Source: Phyllobacterium phragmitis (GTDB lineage: Bacteria > Pseudomonadota > Alphaproteobacteria > Rhizobiales > Rhizobiaceae). From it: DNA of 64,000 nt. Below the pieces are notes generated by a model that saw only the letters and a program-made list of their open reading frames with translations, was not told the DNA's origin and made no database searches. The DNA lies in assembly GCF_002980495.1 (NCBI RefSeq), contig NZ_PVBR01000019.1, forward strand, positions 38,691-102,690, in the 5' to 3' direction. Shown here piece by piece: positions 19,801 to 29,510 of the stretch (the stretch's first letter is position 1; every line of letters starts with the position of its first letter). A program made the translations under genes and the position numbers.

Positions 19801-21364
19801 ACGAGCGCCCTTCGGAGAAGGTTTCCGCGATTTCGCGGGTGCGCGAAATAAGGTTCTCGTTGATCTGGCGCGCGCGTGCTTCCAGCGCTGCATTCAGCTT
19901 TTCGGTGCTGGTGTCGAGAGATTGCGCGCGGGTCTCGAATTCGCTCAAGAGCGAACGGCCGCGCTCGGAGAGCGTATTGTCGAGATTGGCGAGGCGCGCA
20001 TCGAACTCGCTGACCATCGTCTGCGTGGCGCTGCCGAGCAGCGAGGCGATGCCGCTGGTGCGCTTGTCGAGCGCCTCCTCGAGATTTGTCGCAACTGATT
20101 GCGACTGCTCGGTCAAGGCGGTGATCCGCGTGTCCAGCAAATTGGCGAATGCCTCGCCTGACGTGGTGATGCGGGAAGAGACGTCCATGGCGCGTGTATC
20201 GATCGCGCCGGTGATCGCATTGCCGCTTTCGTTGATCCTGTTGACCAGGTTTTCGCCGGACTGGTTGAGCGATTGCGTCAGCTCGGTCGATGCGCCCAGC
20301 ACGCTATCGCGGATGATGTTGCTGGCGGAGCTGAGCTCATCCTTCAGGTGCTCATGGGCGCCGGAGATCGAGGAGCGGACGCGTTCCGCATGGGTGACGA
20401 CGGCTTCGCGTTCATTGCCGAGTTCGCCGACCAGTGTGCGGATGCGTATCTCATTATCGGTATAGGCGCGTTCGAGTTCGTTGACTTCCGTCTGGACGAG
20501 GGTTTCGAGTTCGACAGCGCGGGCCAGCGTACGCTCGATGCCTTCGCTCATTGCGGCGACTTCGCGGCGTACCGCCTGGCCAAGCGAGGAAACACGTTCG
20601 CCGGCGATGGCCTCGGGCTCTGCGAGGCGCTGGGCCGCTTCCGTCATCGTGCGCGCTGCAAACTGCATTTCCTGCGCACGCCGCAGCATATGGGCGAAGC
20701 CCCAGAACATGAGGATCGGAACGGTAATTCCAGTCGCCACCGCGATGCCGCTCGGCGATGTGAAGAAATTGGCGATGGCCTGTGGTGACGTCAGGCCGGA
20801 TGGGCTGAGCGAATGACCGATCGCCAGGCCTCCGGCGGCCCAAAGCGCGCTGATGGCGGTGGTCGTCCAATAGATGCGGTTTGACGGGCGCTGGGCGATG
20901 TTACGGCGCAGGAGAGCCGCATCGCTGCGCAGATCGTCGTTCGCCGGTGTCAGGGACGCGGCTTTCGGCTGCTGGCTTTGAGAGTGGGGAGGCGATTGGA
21001 GGGCCTGGGGCGCGGCGGCTGCCGAGCCTGAGCCTTTGGGGGGCATGGTTGCAGCTGCAACCCTGGGCGGCGAGGGCGGCGGCGGCGGTGCCGCCACGAC
21101 AGCCGGCTTTGCCGCACTGGAAGCCTTTTCGGCGCTTTTCGTCTTTGCAGATGGAAATACTACGGGCGAACCTTTCTTCTCATTCGCCAGTTCCTCCGCC
21201 GCGCGCGAAATCTGTTCCTCCAGATCATCAAGCGAAAAATCGTCATCGATCGAGCCGAGGTTCATATCAATGCCCAGATCATCGTCGAAATCGATGTCCA
21301 GGGCCTTTTCCAACGCTTCCTCGACTTCGTGGTCGATCTTCTCCGCTTTGGTTTTGGGTGCCAT
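16820..21364 (-). CDS. Giant coiled-coil repeat protein, growth-pole-ring (GPR/RgsE)-like
   Basis: 1514 residues. An acidic N-terminus (DIDFDDDLGIDMNLG) is followed by an Ala/Pro-rich linker and two membrane segments (about 165-187 and 201-223). About 1,000 residues of helical repeats follow. At residues 640-880, nine consecutive units are either 22 or 29 residues long with a recurring LDERT-x-x-IR core, as in apolipoprotein A repeats. A Pro-rich linker (about 1,325-1,400) and a conserved C-terminal domain (about 1,400-1,514) end it. The architecture matches the large polar-growth ring proteins of Agrobacterium (GPR) and Sinorhizobium (RgsE). That identity is inferred from layout, not alignment. 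Confidence 0.8.
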   Translation of the reverse strand: MAPKTKAEKIDHEVEEALEKALDIDFDDDLGIDMNLGSIDDDFSLDDLEEQISRAAEELANEKKGSPVVFPSAKTKSAEKASSAAKPAVVAAPPPPPSPPRVAAATMPPKGSGSAAAAPQALQSPPHSQSQQPKAASLTPANDDLRSDAALLRRNIAQRPSNRIYWTTTAISALWAAGGLAIGHSLSPSGLTSPQAIANFFTSPSGIAVATGITVPILMFWGFAHMLRRAQEMQFAARTMTEAAQRLAEPEAIAGERVSSLGQAVRREVAAMSEGIERTLARAVELETLVQTEVNELERAYTDNEIRIRTLVGELGNEREAVVTHAERVRSSISGAHEHLKDELSSASNIIRDSVLGASTELTQSLNQSGENLVNRINESGNAITGAIDTRAMDVSSRITTSGEAFANLLDTRITALTEQSQSVATNLEEALDKRTSGIASLLGSATQTMVSEFDARLANLDNTLSERGRSLLSEFETRAQSLDTSTEKLNAALEARARQINENLISRTREIAETFSEGRSSISGIIDETKTRISGDLSGIADSVAGLLNEKAASFAGQLAEGRDALAASLAGETDRVSAVIRDHADTLAVHTGNIEKAVASSTTALGGVTENHASLLEERTAAIRAAIAENSAVLDKTFEKHGATLDERVTGVRAALAENNTVLQNVFESHVNSIDERTHGVRELLGESQDALARALDERTRGIRDLLSGSQDTLARTFDEKADDVRNALTDGQDTLARALDERTTAIRTTLSESSDTLGASFDDHARAIKERTSGLSSVLSQNHAALAQTLDGHERTIEDRAAEIRTALTETTASLGQTLQDHNTIIEQRTAMLHEAIGESSAALGRAFEGQTGIIDERTSTMQKALSIGVDNVRKSLEQSASVVAGALREKIGEAASTLSAEAAKAGEALDGYGESFSARLVENLSGTEARLNERADAIAMSLGEIGSRVTGELGSIEARIADVTQNTSATLEERTRELNSVLAARSQEITRILHDTAEPLVERLADSGRGLASQLEEATHAATDRLRAENAALVNALASRTAETISAIQEAKSGLSEGVDDLINRLATSNAKLGELIDVATRNLGDIDTRLVDTTSSFAENTSRAAETFASSTRLIDGNINTLSSLSNETLKQITNIAERFEEHSKVLGSANEMIGSAQGNLAATLEERQQALQDLASGLVQRSEGIEQVMRSFENLVSSAFERAEGRTRMSAEQMRSAISDVVEQASQKFTTATDEIRRTAAEIRSELDETRSELKRGVLDMPAEAKESTKAMRNAVSEQINALKELAEIVNKSGRLVDVGESRADRTVSRPAPAPRPAPAASMPSSIPATPAPRAPERMLPEEPVRSQGAPAPAGTAPRNGGGWVSDLLARASREEEQPEQIRTQPTGTPRSPAHVVESLNSLSVDIARAIDHDASVELWDRYRRGERNVFTRRLYTLKGQQTFDEIKRKYQSDSEFRRAVDRYMDDFQRLLEDVARNDRDNMVTQTYLTSDTGKVYTMLAHASGRLR

Positions 21365-21675
21365 CGCCGTTACTTACCTCGTACTCATCACTGATGCGTA
21401 TCCCGTTCAGAATGCCGCACCGAACTCATTACGCCCACCTTATATCGTACCGGCTCGTGTGCCGGAAAGAAACTGCCGAATTCGCAAATGCTTAAAAGTT
21501 TAAACACAAGGTTAACGCTGAGTGCTTGACGCTTCGAAAAAACCGCCTTTTTCCGCCATTACACCCGTTTTAACCAAATTGTGGAAATCTGCATCGACAG
21601 GCAAGGTGCAAGCCTCGAATATGCCATTTTTGAGGACATACGGGAATGCACCAAAAAGCATTCAAGGAGAATAGA
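21365..21675. promoter_or_regulatory. Divergent promoter region of the giant coiled-coil and HPt genes
   Basis: 311 bases with no gene. The middle is AT-rich with four TTAA tetramers (21,492; 21,500; 21,512; 21,570), the last within TTAACCAA, close to the CtrA half-site TTAACCAT. A TTGACG at about 21,527 could be a -35 for the HPt gene. None of these is a full consensus match. Confidence 0.3.
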
Positions 21676-22080
21676 ATGGCGGTAGCGCGTCAAAACAACA
21701 GCCGAGTCGCCGCAGCGGAAAGTGCTGCGATAGCTTTCGTCCAGCCGGGTGGCGAAGTCTCCAGCCCGTCCCGCAGCCGTCCCATCGATCTCGTCCATCT
21801 GGCGCGCCAGACGCTCGGCGATCGTACGCTCGAGGCGGAGGTGCTCGCGCTGTTTTCCAGGCAGGCCGGCGGCGTGGCCGATCGCATCGGCCAGGTGAGC
21901 GGCAAGGAAAGGGCGCTTCTCGCGCATTCGCTGAAGGGTTCGGCGCGCTCCATCGGTGCGTTCGGCGTGGCGGAACTAGCAGAAAAGATCGAATCCGATC
22001 CAGCCAGCGACAAGGCAGTGACCGCTTTGTGCAATGCCTTGACCGACGTGCAGGAATTCATCGCCGCCATCAGCCGTTGA
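21676..22080 (+). CDS. Histidine phosphotransfer (HPt) domain protein
   Basis: 134 residues; the last 100 form an HPt four-helix domain with the phosphorylatable histidine in AHSLKGSARSIGA (about residue 92). A Ser/Arg-rich N-terminal 35 residues precede it. Such proteins relay phosphate between hybrid kinases and response regulators; the partner is not shown, though the hybrid kinase CckA is encoded about 10 kb away. AAGGAG sits ideally before the ATG at 21,676. The gene is divergent from the giant coiled-coil gene. Confidence 0.8.
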   Translation: MAVARQNNSRVAAAESAAIAFVQPGGEVSSPSRSRPIDLVHLARQTLGDRTLEAEVLALFSRQAGGVADRIGQVSGKERALLAHSLKGSARSIGAFGVAELAEKIESDPASDKAVTALCNALTDVQEFIAAISR

Positions 22081-22124
22081 TGCGCCTATTCAATCGGCTC
22101 GTGAGGGCGATTACACCAATCAAT

Positions 22125-22154
22125 CCAATGCTGTGAAGGCCAATGCTGTGAAGG
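22125..22154 (+). repeat. Tandem duplication of a 15-bp unit
   Basis: CCAATGCTGTGAAGG occurs twice head to tail in the gap between the HPt and ferredoxin genes. No function is evident. Confidence 0.7.
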
Positions 22155-22214
22155 ACGGTGCTCCATCGGCTGCATAATGCCGCAGATGGCCTGGAGCGCC
22201 GACCGCCAGGTTGA

Positions 22215-22592
<378 letters not shown>

Positions 22593-22598
22593 CGCCGA

Positions 22599-22733
22599 TG
22601 TGTTGATATTCAGATGATGGCGGGCTGCAAATGCCGCTTTTCTGCGCTTCCGGTGCTCATGTACTGAAGTACACTGCGCTTCGGTTCTCGAGAACCGCCA
22701 TTTTCGCCTCGCCCTGACCTGAATCTCAACACA
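22599..22733. repeat. 135-bp imperfect intergenic palindrome
   Basis: The outer arms TGTGTTGATATTCAG and CTGAATCTCAACACA, and internal complementary blocks, fold around the exact centre TGTACTGAAGTACA (22,660-22,673). It starts 7 bases after the ferredoxin stop. It resembles dispersed palindromic repeats of rhizobial genomes and could act as a terminator or mRNA-stabilising stem-loop. Confidence 0.7.
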
Positions 22734-22851
22734 CCGTAGCCTTTTCCGAAGTCGATAAAAAATTTGACCTTGCTTCCGTCAAGCGCTACGCGGCTCAGCA
22801 AACAGCCGCGCGCCTTGGTATGTGGCGCGTCAGCCAGCGTTCCATTCCTGA

Positions 22852-23889
<1,038 letters not shown>

Positions 23890-23917
23890 CGTCGGGTTTT
23901 CGGAGCTGGAAGTTGCA

Positions 23918-24553
23918 CTAATTCAACTTGCCGAATTCACGTTCAAGCCGATATGTCAGCAGCCGCTCGAAGCGCTTTTCGAAGTTGAGTGTCTCGATCC
24001 GGTCGAACCTTTTTTGCGCGGTCTCGTGGTCCTTCATGATCCGCTGGGTCACCTTGTCGATATCCTGGCGCAGCAGCGAACAATCGGGACGTGAAGGCAA
24101 AGCCCTCACTTCGCGCTCTATCTCGCTCGCATGGCTGCGTGCGATGACCAGGTGGCTTTCCTCGTGGCGCTTGATATCGCGCGAAAGCGTGTCCCAGACG
24201 AGCGCCAGTTCCGGCGATGCGGTCTTGCGCTGTTTCCAGCGCGGCAGGAAAACCTTGGCGTAGACATTGACGTAGACGCCGGTGACGCGGCAGGCCTTGC
24301 CGTTCGAGCCGTATCGCGCCTTGGCATCGAAACGTATCTGGGCTGCGCCCGGATGGCGCTGGCCGGTGCTTTTCAGCAAATGTCCGCCGCGCGAGAGCGA
24401 TTTATCGAGATCGGCCGCCGTCTTGCCGGAGACGCTGTAATAGCTGTAGCTGCGGTGGATAGAGGCGGCATCCGCGCCGGTGGCAGCAAAGGCAAGCACA
24501 GCCGCCAAGGCAATCGGGGCCATCGCGGCCAGAACCCTACGCATGGAAATCAT
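23918..24553 (-). CDS. DUF922 family predicted secreted zinc protease
   Basis: 211 residues with a signal peptide (MRRVLAAMAPIALAAVLAFAATGADA). The core includes YYSVSGKTAADL and a zincin-like motif HEESH in DIKRHEESHLVIAR (about 133-137), which supports a metalloprotease-like fold. No substrate is known for DUF922 proteins. The gene is monocistronic, convergent with the reductase and divergent from folP. An alternative start three codons in is possible. Confidence 0.82.
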   Translation of the reverse strand: MISMRRVLAAMAPIALAAVLAFAATGADAASIHRSYSYYSVSGKTAADLDKSLSRGGHLLKSTGQRHPGAAQIRFDAKARYGSNGKACRVTGVYVNVYAKVFLPRWKQRKTASPELALVWDTLSRDIKRHEESHLVIARSHASEIEREVRALPSRPDCSLLRQDIDKVTQRIMKDHETAQKRFDRIETLNFEKRFERLLTYRLEREFGKLN

Positions 24554-24747
24554 TTACTTCGGTTCCTTCGCAGCTTCCAATGCAAATATAACTTTTTGAT
24601 GTCGAATAGGTTCAACATGGCGCACAATCGTCAAGACAAACATAATTGTCATAAAAATTGACAGGCCAGGATTGGTTGACGTGCCGAATTCTCGTCGTCA
24701 CAACGTTGGGCCAGAATTGCCGATCGACCATAGGGGGAGCGAACCGG

Positions 24748-25605
24748 ATGCGGAGAGAATGGCGGCTTGCGCATGGGCGCAGCCTGATCCTGGGCGACGA
24801 GGCCGTCATTATGGGCATTCTCAATGTCACGCCGGATTCCTTTTCCGATGGCGGATTGTATGACGACCTGCCACGGGCGCTCGCTGCAGCGCATACGATG
24901 CTAGAGGAGGGAGCCGCAATCGTCGATGTCGGCGGCGAGTCCACCCGGCCGGGCGCGCTTGCCGTGGACGCGGCGACGGAGCAGGCGCGGATCCTGCCGG
25001 TGATCGAGGCGCTCGCCAAGAATACGGATTGCCTGATTTCCGTCGATACCTATCGCGAGGAGACCGCGCGGCTTGCAGTGGCCGCCGGCGCACACATCGT
25101 CAACGATGTCTGGGGATTGCAGCGCGAACCGGACATCGCAAACGGCGAGTCGGGGATCGCCGATCTCGCGGCCATGACGGGGGCGGGGCTCGTCATCATG
25201 CATACCGGGCGCGAACGCGAGCGCGACCGGGATGTGATCGCCGACCAATTCGCCTTCCTGAACCGTTCGCTGGAGATCGCGCGGGCCGCCGGGGTAGAGG
25301 AAAACCGCATCGTGCTCGATCCAGGCTTCGGCTTTGCCAAAGATGGCCACGAGAACGTCACGCTGATGGCGCGGTTTGCCGAATTGCAGCGGTTCGGCTT
25401 TCCGCTTCTCGTCGGCACGTCGCGCAAGCGCCTGGTCGGCGCGATGACGGGGCGGGAGGCGGCGGATCGCGATGTCGGCACGGCGGCGACCTCCGCCATC
25501 CTGCGGCTGGCGGGCGCCGATATCTTCCGAGTGCATAATGTCGGGATGAACAGGGACGCGCTTGCGGTCTCGGACGCTATTTTGAAATGCGGCGCGAAGG
25601 CATGA
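24748..25605 (+). CDS. folP: Dihydropteroate synthase
   Basis: 285 residues of a TIM-barrel enzyme joining p-aminobenzoate to dihydropterin pyrophosphate, the sulfonamide target. Signatures: MGILNVTPDSFSDGG, DVGGESTRPGA, LDPGFGFAK, GTSRKRLVG and the ending IFRVHNV. The start at ATG 24,748 is preceded by GGGGGAG; the longer in-frame upstream sequence has no family similarity. It overlaps folK by four bases (ATGA). The folB gene that often sits between folP and folK in rhizobia is absent. Confidence 0.94.
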   Translation: MRREWRLAHGRSLILGDEAVIMGILNVTPDSFSDGGLYDDLPRALAAAHTMLEEGAAIVDVGGESTRPGALAVDAATEQARILPVIEALAKNTDCLISVDTYREETARLAVAAGAHIVNDVWGLQREPDIANGESGIADLAAMTGAGLVIMHTGRERERDRDVIADQFAFLNRSLEIARAAGVEENRIVLDPGFGFAKDGHENVTLMARFAELQRFGFPLLVGTSRKRLVGAMTGREAADRDVGTAATSAILRLAGADIFRVHNVGMNRDALAVSDAILKCGAKA

Positions 25606-26117
25606 CCGGCATGCGCAAAGCCTGGCTCGGCCTTGGCGGCAATATCGGCGATCCCATCGCCTCGATGGGGCGGGCGCTGCGGGCACTCGACCAGCGTGCC
25701 GATACGCGTGTTGTGGCGGTCTCGTCCGTCTATCGCACGCCGCCATGGGGCAAGACCGACCAGGCCTGGTTCCACAATGCCTGCGCGGAGGTCGAAACCG
25801 GGCTTGAACCCGTGGCGCTGCTCGATGCCTGCCTCAGCGTCGAAAAAGAGATGAAAAGGCTGCGGGCGGAACGCTGGGGGCCGCGCACGATCGATATCGA
25901 TGTTCTGGTGTTCGAAGGCGTGGAGACATTGCAGGACCCGGCGCTCACATTGCCGCATCCGCGCATGACCGAGCGCGCCTTCGTCCTGGTGCCGCTGGCC
26001 GAGATCGCGCCCGGCCTCAAGGTCGATGGACGCACTGTCGAGGAATGGCGCAGGGATTGCGACCTGACGGGCATAGAAAAAGCCCGCGACGATGCGGGCT
26101 GGTGGCAACGCGGCTGA
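25602..26117 (+). CDS. folK: 2-amino-4-hydroxy-6-hydroxymethyldihydropteridine pyrophosphokinase (HPPK)
   Basis: 171 residues. The HPPK motifs LGLGGNIGDP, SSVYRTPPWG and RWGPRTIDIDVLVF, then LPHPRMTERAFVLVPL, are all present. It makes the pterin pyrophosphate substrate of FolP. The start at 25,602 overlaps the folP stop as ATGA; another ATG three codons later is possible. A GC-rich hairpin (AGCCCGC/GCGGGCT) lies in the last codons near 26,081. Confidence 0.93.
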   Translation: MTGMRKAWLGLGGNIGDPIASMGRALRALDQRADTRVVAVSSVYRTPPWGKTDQAWFHNACAEVETGLEPVALLDACLSVEKEMKRLRAERWGPRTIDIDVLVFEGVETLQDPALTLPHPRMTERAFVLVPLAEIAPGLKVDGRTVEEWRRDCDLTGIEKARDDAGWWQRG

Positions 26118-26178
26118 ATGTGAGCTTTTAGATGGAAACGCTGGCGGGACAGCGTTGCTGTTTATTCGATGTCGCCGG

Positions 26179-26712
26179 TCAGTTCTTGGCGATGCTGCCG
26201 AAGGCGGTGGCGTCCACCCGTTTAAGGCTTATGCCGATTACCGGAACAAGTTCCTTTTCCACACGCACCGAGACCGTGACGCTCATGGTGTTCTCGTCGG
26301 CGATGCGGGCGAGCATCGCGCCGTTCAACTGCTTGCGGTTGAGCCCGAAGACGACGCGGTCGCCGCTGACGGTGCCCGAGGTGACGTCAAGACCCTTGCC
26401 CGCCGCGCCGTCGTTGAACGCGCCGGTATAGGATTTTCCCGCACGCACCACCGTTGCTTTCATGGGCTGGGAAAACACGCCGACCCGGCAACTGCCGTCG
26501 AGCGTCATGCCGACAGCGTTCTCGGGCGTGGTGCCGGCGAGCGTGCAGGTGAATTTCGTTCCCTTATATTTCCCGGCGACGATTTCGCCGGGACCCGTCC
26601 ATTGGCCCTCGACATTGCGGAAAAAACGCTCATCCGTGTCGGCGGCCTCAGCCTGGAAGGTTACGCCCGCCAAAGGCAGCAGGAAGAGACATGCGGCAAC
26701 GCAATTTTTCAT
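26179..26712 (-). CDS. Hypothetical secreted protein
   Basis: 177 residues with a clear signal peptide (MKNCVAACLFLLPLAGVTFQAEA). The mature part is beta-rich and lipocalin-like in composition (FRNVEGQWTGPGEIVAGKYKG, then a repeated pattern of short strands) with two cysteines that could pair. I do not recognise a named family. The ATG at 26,712 is preferred because it begins the signal peptide; the longer upstream frame is not protein-like. It is monocistronic between folK and the DUF697 gene. Confidence 0.65.
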   Translation of the reverse strand: MKNCVAACLFLLPLAGVTFQAEAADTDERFFRNVEGQWTGPGEIVAGKYKGTKFTCTLAGTTPENAVGMTLDGSCRVGVFSQPMKATVVRAGKSYTGAFNDGAAGKGLDVTSGTVSGDRVVFGLNRKQLNGAMLARIADENTMSVTVSVRVEKELVPVIGISLKRVDATAFGSIAKN

Positions 26713-26798
26713 AGGGGCGGACTCGAGGTTTGCACAGGGCGATTGACCGCCGATCATCGGCGCGATTGGTTAATGCTTGGTTTGCATCGCGCCGATTG

Positions 26799-27932
26799 TC
26801 AATCCTCCTTCTGGCCGTTCTTCTGTCCATCCCTCTGGCCGGTAAGCCTTGCGAGATCGCCGATGAAATCGCCGATGCCCGGCCGTTTCTCCGCATTGAA
26901 GGGAAAGGGGCGGACGATATCCATGGCGGAAATGCCTATACGCGCCGTCATGAGACCGTTGATGACGCCTTCGCCGAGCTTGGCCGAAAGCCGTGAAGCC
27001 AGGCCGTGGCCGATGATCTGCTGAACGAAGCTGTCTCCCACGGCAATGGTGCCGGTGACGGCGAGGTGGGCGATGACGCGCCGCGTCAGCTTCAGGAAGC
27101 CGAAGGTGCCGGGACGGCCACCGTAAAGCTCCGACAGGCGGCGGATCAGCCGTGCTGCTTCGAATATGACATAGCCGATATCGACCAGCGCACGCGGGCT
27201 GACCGCGGTGACGATGGAAACCCGTTTGGCGGCGGCAAGGATCATGCCGCGCGCCTCACGGTCGAGCGGGCGCAGGATCTCGGTTTCGGCAAAGCGGATG
27301 AGATCGCGCCCATCGATGATGTCGCCCTCGAGCGCGTTCAATGTTTCGCGTCCGCGTGCGGTGGAGGGCAGGCCGGCGGCGATGGATGTCAGCCTGGAGA
27401 CGGCGTCACGCGCGGCGCGGCTGTCGTCGCGCGTTGCCGCATCGGCGGCCTCTTGGCGCAGCGACTGCACGGAGGCGAGCCTTCGCAACGCCAGGGCTTC
27501 GCGGATGACGATGACGACAAGTGCTAGAAGCGCCACGGCCGCGACGCCGAGCGCTGCCCAGCCGAGCCAGGTCGCGCGATCGAAAAGCGCGCGGATCAGA
27601 TCGTCGGTCCATATGCCGATCGCCAGCGAAACGAGAATGCCCAAAGCGCCGGCTAGAAGGCCAGCAAGGGAAAAGCGACGGCGCGGCGGCAGGGCGGGCG
27701 GCGATGTCAGCGCATCGAGCTCGGAAGGATCCATACCCTCCACGTCGAAGACATCGACGGGCGCCGGCGTGACGACGGCGATATCGCGGATCGCCGTCGG
27801 CTTGCGCGGGGCTGCGGGCTTTTTCCCACCCTGTTCGGAGGCGGATTTTTTGCGGTTTCCCTCGCCCTCAACGGAAACCGTGGGGCTGTCGAGACGAAAG
27901 GCGGAAGGCTTGCGCGGCGGTGTCTCGGTCAT
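26799..27932 (-). CDS. YcjF/TIGR01620 family membrane protein (DUF697)
   Basis: 377 residues: a charged N-terminus of about 130 residues, two adjacent membrane segments near 87-105 and 121-143, and a DUF697-type C-terminal domain (IGYVIFEAARLIRRLSELYGG; GDSFVQQIIGHGLASRLSAKLGEG). It overlaps ycjX by four bases, the pairing seen for YcjX/YcjF across proteobacteria, where both are envelope-stress or phage-shock-associated in gammaproteobacteria. Its molecular role is unknown. Confidence 0.86.
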   Translation of the reverse strand: MTETPPRKPSAFRLDSPTVSVEGEGNRKKSASEQGGKKPAAPRKPTAIRDIAVVTPAPVDVFDVEGMDPSELDALTSPPALPPRRRFSLAGLLAGALGILVSLAIGIWTDDLIRALFDRATWLGWAALGVAAVALLALVVIVIREALALRRLASVQSLRQEAADAATRDDSRAARDAVSRLTSIAAGLPSTARGRETLNALEGDIIDGRDLIRFAETEILRPLDREARGMILAAAKRVSIVTAVSPRALVDIGYVIFEAARLIRRLSELYGGRPGTFGFLKLTRRVIAHLAVTGTIAVGDSFVQQIIGHGLASRLSAKLGEGVINGLMTARIGISAMDIVRPFPFNAEKRPGIGDFIGDLARLTGQRDGQKNGQKED

Positions 27933-29395
27933 GCGAGGCGGTCTCCGATCAGGAATTGAAGCGCGCGATCGAGCCGGATATGCGGCAGCGACAATGTAAT
28001 GCCCTCGGCGGTTCTTTCCAGTTTCGGCGGGCGGAAGCGCACGAAGCGGATCGCGGCATCTTGAGCCGCCAGGGTGGCGGATACTTCAAAGATCGATTCC
28101 GGTTTCTCCGGCAAGTCACCGGGAAATATGGCGGTTTCCGTCTTCCCATCGAAGATTTCGCCGTCGATCATCTCGCCCTTGAGCGGCGTGCCGATGATGA
28201 CGGGCAGGGTTTCGCGGCCTTGGCGGACGGTTGCCTCGCGCGTGGCGCGGACCGCCGCCATGGCCAGCACGTCGATGCTGGCGCCGGAAAACCCCGCGCG
28301 CTTGATCGCCCGGTCGACGAGGCGGCGGACGATCGCCTCCAGCCGGTCATGGCTTTCATGATGCAGATGGTCCGCCTTGGTGGCGGCGACGAGGATGCGG
28401 CCGATGCGCCGCTGCACGAGGCCGGTGAGGAAATTGGTTCGGCCCGGGCGAAAACAGGAGAGGATTTCGGTGAGCGCGCGTTCGAGATCGGCAACGGCGG
28501 GAGCGCCGGCATTCATCGCCTGCATGGCGTCGATGAGCACGATCTGGCGGTCGAGCCGGGCGATATGCTCGCGGAAGAACGGCTTGACCACATGGGTCTT
28601 GTAGGCCTCGTAGCGCCGCTCCATCATGGCGGCGAGCGAGCCCGCCTTGGGGCTTCCGGATTTCAGGTCGGGCAGGGGGGCGAAGGTCAGCGCGGGGGAG
28701 CCTTCGAGATCGCCCGGCATCAGGAAACGACCGGGCGGCAGGGTGGAGAGCGCCTTTTCGTCGGCCTTTCCGGCGCGCAGATAGGCGGTGAAGCTCTTTG
28801 CCAGCCTTTGCGCCGTCAGTTCGTCGGCTTCCGCCTCCGGCTGCACGGTCTTGGCTTCGGCCAGCCATGCGCCGGCCGGCTCGGCATGGGCGGGAAGACG
28901 CGCAAGTTCGAAGGAATCCCTTGAAAACTCGGCGTAGGTCTTGGCGAGAAGCGGCAGGTCGAGCAGCCATTCGCCGGGATAATCGACAATATCGACGGAA
29001 AGCCGGCCGGCCGAGAATATGCGGTTCCACGAGGATGCGGATTCATATTCGATGGTCAGGCGAAGCTCCGAGACGGCGCGGGTGGATTCCGGCCACTCGC
29101 GCTCGTCTATCAGTGCCTTGAGATGTTCCTCATACTGGAAGCGCGGGACGGCATCGTCCGGCTGCGGCTCGAGAAAGGCGCGGGATATGCGGCCCTGTTT
29201 CTGCGCCTCGAACAGCGGGAGACGGCCGCCCTGGATGAGATTGTGGACCAGCGCGGTGATGAAGACCGTCTTGCCGGCGCGCGAAAGGCCGGTGACGCCG
29301 AGACGCAGCGACGGCGACACGAGGCCGGTCGTCCGGTCGGCCAGCGTGTCGAAGGCAATCTTCGCCTCGTCTGTCAGGGTGGTCAGTGTTCCCAA
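27929..29395 (-). CDS. YcjX-like P-loop NTPase (DUF463)
   Basis: 488 residues with a GTPase-type P-loop in GVTGLSRAGKTVFIT (about 33-47), the DIVDYPGEWLLDLPL switch-like block, and a C-terminal region common to YcjX proteins. The start is TTG 29,395 with GAGG upstream. It is followed with ATGA overlap by the YcjF-like gene and preceded 115 bases upstream by sixA, so the three may form one operon. Cellular role not established. Confidence 0.88.
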   Translation of the reverse strand: MGTLTTLTDEAKIAFDTLADRTTGLVSPSLRLGVTGLSRAGKTVFITALVHNLIQGGRLPLFEAQKQGRISRAFLEPQPDDAVPRFQYEEHLKALIDEREWPESTRAVSELRLTIEYESASSWNRIFSAGRLSVDIVDYPGEWLLDLPLLAKTYAEFSRDSFELARLPAHAEPAGAWLAEAKTVQPEAEADELTAQRLAKSFTAYLRAGKADEKALSTLPPGRFLMPGDLEGSPALTFAPLPDLKSGSPKAGSLAAMMERRYEAYKTHVVKPFFREHIARLDRQIVLIDAMQAMNAGAPAVADLERALTEILSCFRPGRTNFLTGLVQRRIGRILVAATKADHLHHESHDRLEAIVRRLVDRAIKRAGFSGASIDVLAMAAVRATREATVRQGRETLPVIIGTPLKGEMIDGEIFDGKTETAIFPGDLPEKPESIFEVSATLAAQDAAIRFVRFRPPKLERTAEGITLSLPHIRLDRALQFLIGDRLA

Positions 29396-29510
29396 GATGG
29401 CCTCGCCGAAATTGCTTGCGGGGTTCGGATATAAGGGTCCAACGGCTCAAATGACAATAAAGCCGGTAAAACAGTTAAATATCGGCAAGCATTCAGGCAC
29501 CGGCGGGCAT

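Noticed and set aside
22599..22733. Palindrome considered as part of a CRISPR or small RNA
   Set aside because: It is one single inverted repeat without spaced direct repeats, and no promoter is evident; kept only as a repeat.
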